The notes below the pieces were generated by a model. That model saw only the letters and a program-made list of their open reading frames with translations, searched no databases and was not told where the DNA came from. A DNA stretch of 19,755 nucleotides, from NCBI GenBank assembly GCA_947448105.1, contig CANFNE010000013.1, positions 1-19,755 of the forward strand. The letters are read 5' to 3'. The DNA is from Burkholderiales bacterium (GTDB lineage Bacteria > Pseudomonadota > Gammaproteobacteria > Burkholderiales > Burkholderiaceae_C). Below are positions 14,924-19,755 of this stretch, piece by piece (position 1 is the first letter of the stretch; the number at the start of each line of letters is the position of its first letter). Made by a program: the position numbers and the translations under genes.

Positions 14924-16531
14924 TTACGCGCAGCCGATCGCGTAGCCGTCGCTGCGCGGGTCGTGCGCGCCGCGCATGCCCCCCAAGGCGTCGAGCACGA
15001 TGGCGCCCGGGTGGCCCATCAGCGGGCTGTGCGCGTCCACTGTGCTGATGGTGTGGCCGCGCAAGGCCAGCGCCTCCAGCACTGCGGGCCCCACGTCGGC
15101 TTCGAGCTTGAGCGAATCGCGCGCGTCCGAAAAAGTCTTTCCCAGCAAAAAGCGGGGCTGCGCCAGCGCTTCGAGCGGATCCATCTGGTAGTCAATCAGG
15201 CGCGTGAGCACGGCTGCCAGCGTTTGCGGTTGGCCGTCGGCGCCCTGCGTGCCGTAGACCATGCGGGTGCGACCACCTTTGCAGTAGATGCCGGGGTTGA
15301 GCGTGTGAAAAGGCCGTTTGCCCGGTGCCAGGCAATTGGGGTGCTGCGGGTCCAGCGAAAACGAGGCGCCCCGGTTGTGCCAGACCAGCCCGGTGTCGCC
15401 AGCCATCACGCCGCTGCCCCAGTCGTAGTAGACGGTCGCCAAGAGCGAGACCGCGTTGCCTGCCGCGTCTGCCGCACCCACGTACACCGTGTCGCCCGTT
15501 TGAAAAGGCTGCGGCCAGGGCAGGGCGCTGTCGAGGTGGATGCGCGCGGCCAAGCTGTCGAGGTGGGCTTTGGAGAGCAGGCGCTCGGTGGGTACCGGCA
15601 CAAAAGCCGGATCGGCAACAAAACGGTTGCGGTCCAAAAAGGCCTGTTTGGTGGCTTCTACCAGCAGGTGGTAGTGGTCGGCGCTGCCCTGGGCCACCTT
15701 GGAGAGGTCAAAGCGCTCCAGCACGCCCATGATTTGTAGCGTGGTGAGGCCCTGGGTGGGCGGCGGATGGGCCAGCAGCGTGCCGCCGCGGTAGCTCACG
15801 GCCAACGGGGCCTCGACACGGGCGCGCGTGCGCGCCAAGTCTGCGCGCGTGATTGGCGAACCTGCTGCTGCCAGTCCGTCGGCAATGCGCTGGGCCAACG
15901 GGCCTTCGTACATAGCGCGCGCGCCCTGTTCGGCCAGCGTCTCTAGCGTGCGCGCCAGCAGCGGCTGCTTACGGACCGCACCGGCCGCCGGTACACGGCC
16001 CTGATCCGAAAACGCGGCAAACACATCGCCCAGCGCCTCCGCTTCGGGCAGGCGAAAGTCCAGCCAAAAGCGCTCGGAGGCGCTGATCTCAAAACCCTGG
16101 TGCGCAAGCGTAATAGACGGCGCCAGCAACTCGCTCCAGCTGCGCCTGCCGCTCCAGGCGCTGCGGCTGATCTCAAAGGCCTGGCCCAGCGCGTCGGCGG
16201 CGCCCGCGGTGGTGAGCGCCGCGCGCGGCCCGCGCACAGGAATGGTGCTGCTGTAACCGGCCACGTTCTGCGCGGCCTGGCCGATGCCCGAGATGCTTTG
16301 CACCACGCCCTGGTTGTTGGACACCAGCATCAGCACGTCGCCACCCCAGCCGCAAAAATGCGGGTAGGTCACGTAAAGCGCAGCGACCGTGGCAATGGCA
16401 GCTTCTATTGCGTTGCCGCCCGCGCAGAGCACATCCACCCCCGCCTGGGTGGCCAGCGCGTGCGGGCTGGTCACCATGCCGGTGTGGGAGTGCGCACTGC
16501 TGCGCGCTGGGCCCTTCGGTGTGGTGCTCAT
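14924..16531 (-). CDS. Gamma-glutamyltransferase-like Ntn hydrolase, HpxW (oxamate amidohydrolase)-like
   Basis: A 535-aa proenzyme of the GGT family of N-terminal nucleophile hydrolases. The N-terminal region GMVTSPHALATQAGVDVLCAG (start of the first block), GGNAIEAAIATVAAL and YPHFCGWGGD matches the non-classical group that includes Klebsiella HpxW, which hydrolyses oxamate to oxalate and ammonia. The predicted self-cleavage nucleophile is Thr348 in GDTVYVGAADAAGNAVS, aligned with Thr391 of E. coli GGT. The classical GSPGG loop is replaced by GTQGADGQPQT, also typical of this group. There is no signal peptide, so it is cytoplasmic, unlike periplasmic GGTs. ATG 16531 overlaps the stop of the preceding gene by 4 bp. 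It is the last gene of a three-gene minus-strand operon. Oxamate as substrate is a family-based guess. Confidence 0.9.
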   Translation of the reverse strand: MSTTPKGPARSSAHSHTGMVTSPHALATQAGVDVLCAGGNAIEAAIATVAALYVTYPHFCGWGGDVLMLVSNNQGVVQSISGIGQAAQNVAGYSSTIPVRGPRAALTTAGAADALGQAFEISRSAWSGRRSWSELLAPSITLAHQGFEISASERFWLDFRLPEAEALGDVFAAFSDQGRVPAAGAVRKQPLLARTLETLAEQGARAMYEGPLAQRIADGLAAAGSPITRADLARTRARVEAPLAVSYRGGTLLAHPPPTQGLTTLQIMGVLERFDLSKVAQGSADHYHLLVEATKQAFLDRNRFVADPAFVPVPTERLLSKAHLDSLAARIHLDSALPWPQPFQTGDTVYVGAADAAGNAVSLLATVYYDWGSGVMAGDTGLVWHNRGASFSLDPQHPNCLAPGKRPFHTLNPGIYCKGGRTRMVYGTQGADGQPQTLAAVLTRLIDYQMDPLEALAQPRFLLGKTFSDARDSLKLEADVGPAVLEALALRGHTISTVDAHSPLMGHPGAIVLDALGGMRGAHDPRSDGYAIGCA

Positions 16532-17433
16532 GCCTGCACCGTCTGCATGTGCTGGCAAATCTGGCCCGGCGTGGTGAACCACACATCGCCCGCGTCGCGC
16601 GCGCGCACCAGGTGCGTGAGCGCGCGGCGCAAATGCAGCAGGCGGTGCGGTTGGCCCACGATGTAGGGGTGCAGCGCAATGCCCATCACCAGCGGCTGCT
16701 GCGCGGCCTGTTGGCGCATTTCGTCAAAGTGGTCGGTGATGAGTTCGCCAAAGGTCTTACCGTCCATCAGCCGTCCCATCACCATGGGGATGTCGTTCAC
16801 CTCTTGCGGGTAGGGAATCGACCACAGCGTCTGGCCCAAGCGGGTACGCATGCGCGTGGGCTGGTCGTCGTGGCACCAGTTCAGGGTGTAGGCGTAACCC
16901 GTCTCGGCCAGCAGGTCGGGCGTCACCGGGCTCTCAGAAATCCAGGGCGAGAGCCAGCCCGCAGGCGCCGTGCCGCTGTGCTGCAGCATGCGTTCGCGGC
17001 AGCCCAAGAGCAGGGCGCGTTCCTGGTCTTCAGGCAAATCGGACTGGCGCATGGCGTTGCTGTGGCCGTGGCCAATGAGTTCGTCGCCGCGCTGCACCAG
17101 GGCCTGCACCAGTTCCGGGCAATGGTCGTAGAGCGCGGTGTTGATCAGTGCGCCCGTGGGCAGTGCAAGCTGGTCAAAAAGTGCCAGGCAGCGCCAGGCG
17201 CCCACGCGGTTGCCGTATTCGCGCCAGGCGTAGTTCAGCACGTCGGGCTGGGGCGAGGCGGGGCCGATGTTGGCGCCCAGGCCGCCGCCAAAGGCGAAGT
17301 GCTCGACGTTAAAGCCCAGGTAGACAGCCAGGCGTGCGCCATTGGGCCAGCAGTAGTCGGGGCGCTGGGTAATAGGCGTGTAGTCAAAACGGCCGCTGTT
17401 GGCGATGGGCGCAAACGGGTCTTGGTGCGTCAT
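16528..17433 (-). CDS. PuuE-like polysaccharide-deacetylase-fold protein (allantoinase type)
   Basis: A 301-aa cytoplasmic CE4-fold protein. It resembles PuuE/HpxB, the cofactor-independent allantoinase recruited from polysaccharide deacetylases. The usual metal motif DxD is replaced by Asn42-Val-Glu44 (GFNVEHF), like the NYE of PuuE. The HxxxH motif is HGHSN, with His122 kept and Asn126 replacing the second His. The later GIALHPYIVGQPHRL matches the PuuE GLHxxLIGRP block. Metal binding is thus unlikely, unlike in its distant relative on the plus strand. ATG 17433 overlaps the upstream stop by 4 bp; a longer frame to 17511 would run deep into the NTF2-like gene and lacks support. With the racemase and HpxW-like genes it suggests ring opening of a cyclic ureide. 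Confidence 0.9.
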   Translation of the reverse strand: MTHQDPFAPIANSGRFDYTPITQRPDYCWPNGARLAVYLGFNVEHFAFGGGLGANIGPASPQPDVLNYAWREYGNRVGAWRCLALFDQLALPTGALINTALYDHCPELVQALVQRGDELIGHGHSNAMRQSDLPEDQERALLLGCRERMLQHSGTAPAGWLSPWISESPVTPDLLAETGYAYTLNWCHDDQPTRMRTRLGQTLWSIPYPQEVNDIPMVMGRLMDGKTFGELITDHFDEMRQQAAQQPLVMGIALHPYIVGQPHRLLHLRRALTHLVRARDAGDVWFTTPGQICQHMQTVQA

Positions 17434-17870
17434 GCCGGCGCTCCGGCTGCCACAGGCCAGGCGGCAGCCAAGCCGGCGCGCACCAGCATCCACTCGGCGC
17501 TGTCGTTCCACACGTCCATTTGTACGATCAGGCCACTTTGCACTACGTAGCGGTCCACATAGCGGTTGCCCTCAAACAGCGTGCCGTCAGGCCAGGCGCC
17601 GTAAAGCGTGCCGATGTTGTAGACGATGGCCTCAAGCGCGGTGGCGCCTTCGACCACGTCGGTCTGCTCAAAGCGCTTTTTGACCCAGGCGTAGCGCGTG
17701 GCGTTGAAGGCGCTGCAGTCGCTGGGGTCGCGCATTTCGCGCCCGCCGGTGAAGCGGATGCGCAGCGCGGGTGAGACAAAAGCACGCGCGCCCACGGGGT
17801 CGGGAACCATGATGGTGCGCAAAAAAGTCTCCACCAGGTCTTTGGGGGTGAGGTCGGGGGGATGGGCCAT
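17430..17870 (-). CDS. NTF2-like (SnoaL-type) protein
   Basis: A 146-aa single-domain protein with the alpha+beta pattern of the NTF2/SnoaL superfamily: an N-terminal helix (TPKDLVETFLRTIM), a mixed middle, and C-terminal strands TLFEGNRYVDRYVVQSGLIVQMDVWNDSAEW, which in this fold build the cone-shaped pocket. Members include isomerases, hydrolases and binding proteins, so a specific reaction cannot be stated. The AtzH/HpxZ (DUF3225) proteins of ureide and triazine clusters share the fold but this sequence does not look like a close relative of them. It is the first gene of the minus-strand operon and overlaps the PuuE-like gene by 4 bp. A G9 tract lies 26 bases upstream. No clear promoter could be identified in the leader. 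Confidence 0.85.
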   Translation of the reverse strand: MAHPPDLTPKDLVETFLRTIMVPDPVGARAFVSPALRIRFTGGREMRDPSDCSAFNATRYAWVKKRFEQTDVVEGATALEAIVYNIGTLYGAWPDGTLFEGNRYVDRYVVQSGLIVQMDVWNDSAEWMLVRAGLAAAWPVAAGAPA

Positions 17871-17895
17871 GGTTTTGGAGAATCCTCGGAAAAAT

Positions 17896-17904
17896 GGGGG
17901 GGGG
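17896..17904. repeat. G9 homopolymer tract upstream of the NTF2-like operon
   Basis: Nine consecutive G on the plus strand (C9 in the leader of the minus-strand operon), 26-34 bases before the ATG at 17870. Such tracts slip in replication and in sequencing. It lies outside coding sequence. Confidence 0.8.
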
Positions 17905-18046
17905 CTGGCCGGGTGCGGCGCTATGCCAGTGGCTCAACGCGCCGCAATTTTCAGGCCACGGGCTTGCGTTTGGGGCCGACTGCACTGTTGCGTCGCCGCG
18001 TGCCGGGGTGCGCAGGGGCAAACTCGGCGCTTTGATCCACATCACC

Positions 18047-18073
18047 TTCACAAATTACTTGTTTTTTTATAAT
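18047..18073 (+). promoter_or_regulatory. Sigma-70 type promoter for the secreted protein gene
   Basis: A perfect -10 box TATAAT is at 18068-18073, with TTCACA at 18047-18052 as a possible -35 box and a short 15-bp spacer in a locally AT-rich stretch. It points to a start near 18080 and a leader of about 55 bases to the ATG at 18135. The -35 element is weak. Confidence 0.5.
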
Positions 18074-18134
18074 CGGCAGTTCATGCGCGCCCAATAAAGG
18101 TGCGCGACCACTTACCCCATAAGGTGTTTTACGC

Positions 18135-19088
18135 ATGCATCGAATATTCTTGTTGTGCTTGCTGCTGCTCGCAGACGGCGCGTTTGGTGCCGAAGTGCAG
18201 CCCATCTTGCTGTGGCCGACGATTCCCTTTATCCGTGGCCAGGATTTGTGCCAATACCAAGATGCCTACGGTCGCAGCAAATCAGAAAACACCCAAGCAC
18301 TGACGCAAAACATGATCGGGCTGTTGCGTGAGGGGGCGAGCTCCGGCAACGCCTTTGCCATTGTTTTGGCCATGGACGAACTGACCAACAAGAACCGGGC
18401 ATTGGCCAGCACTGGCTTGGGGATGGATGTGGTGCTCGAAGGCAGCCTCAAGGCTTCACTGGACGCCATTTACCGCGACATCAACCCGCAGCAAAAAAGG
18501 GTGGCATTTTTCAATCCGCTGCCGCTCATACAAGTCGTTCGGGAACTGCATGACCAAAAGCGCCAGGGCTACCTGGACCAGCGCTATCTGGCGGGCCTGA
18601 GTGGCGTGGTGTGGGGCATCTATTCGTTTAGCCCGACTTGCAGGGGTGATGTCACGGTGACCTTGCACATCGAAACCAAGGAGGGCGTGACCCACAATTT
18701 CCAGGGCCAAGGCACGCCGGAGACGGTGATGCAAGGCATGGCGGGCCAGGTGTTTGAGTATTTTCAAAGAACCCGGTTCCCGTCCAAAGTGAAATACGGC
18801 AACGGATTTGTCGAGTTGCTGGGCGCGCCCGGTTCACCGATCAGCCACGCCACATCACCCGAGAACGCCGAAAAATCCTGCGAAAAATTGCAGGGCCGCC
18901 TGCCAACCGCCGAGGAATATATTTTCTTGTCAAGCCTGGGCGACTGGAGCGGCGGCGTGACCCTGCGCCACGAATTCTGGGCCATGGCCAACGGCATGGT
19001 GATGGCGCCTGACCTGCCCAACCCCAGCCCGGTACGCAAGGCCGAAGAAATACGGGTCAACGAATACCATTTTTATTGCGTGCAATGA
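18135..19088 (+). CDS. Secreted protein of unknown function
   Basis: A 317-aa protein with a clear Sec signal peptide (MHRIFLLCLLLLADGAFGA, likely cleavage after Ala19), so it is periplasmic or released. The mature N-terminal domain (about 20-220) is of unknown type, with a CsgG- or OmpA-unrelated mix of helices and a strand pair (DVTVTLHIETKEGVTHNFQG). The C-terminal 80 residues (AEKSCEKLQGRLPTAEEYIFLSSLGDW, then HEFWAMANGM and YHFYCVQ) resemble the DUF1566/Lcl or formylglycine-enzyme-like lectin fold, where a Cys-x-x-x-GxRLPTxxE motif is typical. Four cysteines in the mature part could form two disulfides. The ribosome site AAGGTG lies eight bases before ATG 18135. It is a single gene with its own promoter, convergent with yqeY. 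Confidence 0.85.
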   Translation: MHRIFLLCLLLLADGAFGAEVQPILLWPTIPFIRGQDLCQYQDAYGRSKSENTQALTQNMIGLLREGASSGNAFAIVLAMDELTNKNRALASTGLGMDVVLEGSLKASLDAIYRDINPQQKRVAFFNPLPLIQVVRELHDQKRQGYLDQRYLAGLSGVVWGIYSFSPTCRGDVTVTLHIETKEGVTHNFQGQGTPETVMQGMAGQVFEYFQRTRFPSKVKYGNGFVELLGAPGSPISHATSPENAEKSCEKLQGRLPTAEEYIFLSSLGDWSGGVTLRHEFWAMANGMVMAPDLPNPSPVRKAEEIRVNEYHFYCVQ

Positions 19089-19103
19089 CGCTTGTCGGGC
19101 CGC

Positions 19104-19550
19104 TTATGCTGCCAGCGCCGCCTTCACTGCCGCCGACACCGACGCCATTTCAGCCTTGCCCGCCAGGCGCGCTTTGACCACGCCCATGACCTTGCCCATG
19201 TCGCCGGGGCCTGAGGCGCCGAGCTCGAGCACGATCGCCTTGACCGCCGCCAGCACCTCGTCCGCCGCCATGCGCTGGGGCAAATAGGCCTGCAACACGG
19301 CGATTTCGGCGGCTTCTTTGTCCGCCAGGTCGTGGCGCGCAGCGGATGTAAATGCGGCAATCGAGTCTTTGCGTTGCTTGATGAGCTTGTCCACCAGACC
19401 GACCACGGCCGCGTCGTCCAGCACGATGCGCTCGTCCACTTCACGCTGCTTGCAGGCGGCCAGCAGCAGGCGAATGGTGCCCAGGCGCTCGCTGTCTTTG
19501 GCGCGCATGGCGGTTTTCATATCTTCGGTAATCTGGTCTTTAAGCGACAT
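19104..19550 (-). CDS. yqeY: GatB/YqeY domain-containing protein
   Basis: A 148-aa cytoplasmic helical protein matching YqeY end to end: MSLKDQITEDMKTAMRAKDSERLGTIRLLLAACKQREVDER, then LIKQRKDSIAAF, EIAVLQAYLPQRM and GPGDMGKVMGVVKARLAGKAE. The fold is the one appended to GatB of the amidotransferase, thought to bind tRNA; the free-standing protein's function is unclear. It lies between rpsU and, in most Burkholderiales, dnaG-rpoD. ATG 19550 has AGGAG nine bases upstream. A terminator and three hairpins separate it from rpsU, so read-through from the rpsU promoter would be limited. Confidence 0.95.
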   Translation of the reverse strand: MSLKDQITEDMKTAMRAKDSERLGTIRLLLAACKQREVDERIVLDDAAVVGLVDKLIKQRKDSIAAFTSAARHDLADKEAAEIAVLQAYLPQRMAADEVLAAVKAIVLELGASGPGDMGKVMGVVKARLAGKAEMASVSAAVKAALAA

Positions 19551-19584
19551 GGCCGTGGGCTCCTGCAGGTGGGGGGGAGAAGTT

Positions 19585-19621
19585 AAAAAAGCCCGCCGGA
19601 GCGTCCCCAGGCGAGCTTTTT
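19585..19621 (-). terminator. Intrinsic terminator between rpsU and yqeY
   Basis: In the minus direction AAAAAGC-T-CGCC pairs with GGCG-G-GCTTTTT (12 bp including one G-T wobble) around a 12-nt loop, and ends in T6. The A and T runs make it usable in both directions. It lies after the three tandem hairpins, 35 bases before the yqeY ATG, where it can attenuate transcription from rpsU into yqeY and beyond. Confidence 0.85.
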
Positions 19622-19625
19622 GTGC

Positions 19626-19709
19626 TGTAGAAACCTTTTTGGGTTTCTTGGGCAGAAGAAACTTTGAACAGTTTCTTGGGCGAAAGAAACTTAGAACAGT
19701 TTCTTGGGC
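19626..19709 (-). repeat. Three tandem 28-bp hairpin units overlapping the rpsU stop
   Basis: Units at 19682-19709, 19654-19681 and 19626-19653 repeat with exact 28-bp period. Units 1 and 2 match at 25 of 28 bases, units 2 and 3 at 20. Each contains a perfect 7-bp stem with a 6-nt loop: AGAAACT/AGTTTCT in units 1 and 2 and AGAAACC/GGTTTCT in unit 3. In unit 3 a T-A pair has become C-G, a compensatory change. Unit 1 includes the last rpsU codons (PKKLF and stop). Confidence 0.85.
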
Positions 19710-19755
19710 AACTGCATGCTGCGAATGCGCTTGTAGTTGCGCTTCACGGCAGCGG
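19691..19755 (-). CDS. rpsU: 30S ribosomal protein S21, C-terminal end (5' part outside window)
   Basis: Only the last 20 residues are present: AAVKRNYKRIRSMQLPKKLF followed by TAA at 19691-19693. This is the conserved basic C-terminal tail of betaproteobacterial S21, which joins the small subunit near the anti-Shine-Dalgarno end of 16S rRNA and aids initiation. The frame is open to the right window edge. The rpsU-yqeY order supports Burkholderiales. The final codons lie inside the first of three tandem hairpin repeats. Confidence 0.9.
   Translation of the reverse strand, partial: AAVKRNYKRIRSMQLPKKLF

Noticed and set aside
1..19755. Search by eye for CRISPR arrays, tRNA or rRNA genes, insertion sequences, phage genes and attachment sites.
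   Set aside because: No regularly spaced repeats beyond the three rpsU units, no transposase or integrase motifs, and no tRNA-like structure was recognised. The window looks like stable chromosome.

Overview
The window is GC-rich chromosomal DNA whose gene content and codon use fit a betaproteobacterium of the Burkholderiales, most likely Comamonadaceae (Rhodoferax/Polaromonas/Acidovorax-like). This rests on the PmbA and S21 protein tails, the rpsU-yqeY arrangement and general recognition of protein families; no search could be run. It is densely coded and no gene-free stretch exceeds 300 bases. The largest gaps are 17871-18134 and 8977-9148.

Left flank (1-5222): the 3' end of pmbA/tldE, a convergent YbfB/YjiJ-type MFS exporter, an unassigned Rossmann-like protein, a small zinc-ribbon protein, and acetoacetate-CoA ligase on the minus strand.

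Centre (5300-17870): a large nitrogen-scavenging type locus. The plus-strand arm has an amidase-signature hydrolase, a close relative of Helicobacter pylori PgdA (CE4 deacetylase fold), a 99-aa CxxC protein translationally coupled to a G3E/CobW GTPase, a complete PotABCD-type ABC transporter (ATPase, Tat-exported binding protein, two permeases), a GntR/FCD regulator and an Asp/Glu/hydantoin racemase-family enzyme. A convergent minus-strand operon, with 4-bp overlaps at both junctions, encodes an NTF2-like protein, a PuuE-like (cofactor-free allantoinase type) CE4 protein and a gamma-glutamyltransferase-like Ntn hydrolase resembling oxamate amidohydrolase HpxW. The set GntR + racemase + PuuE-like + HpxW-like + AS amidase parallels the Klebsiella hpx ureide pathway in reshuffled form, with extra parts (PgdA-like enzyme, G3E GTPase, transporter). 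The substrate is probably a cyclic ureide, imide or amide used as a nitrogen source, but the sequence does not identify it. Two sites with GG-N10-GC geometry resembling sigma-54 promoters precede the amidase and the ABC ATPase, the latter with two NtrC-like sites 53 bp apart upstream. In both cases the -12 GC lies exactly 14 nt before the ATG.

Right flank (17871-19755): a secreted protein of unknown function with its own promoter, yqeY, and the 3' end of rpsU. Between rpsU and yqeY lie three tandem 28-bp hairpin units, the first overlapping the rpsU stop, followed by a strong intrinsic terminator.
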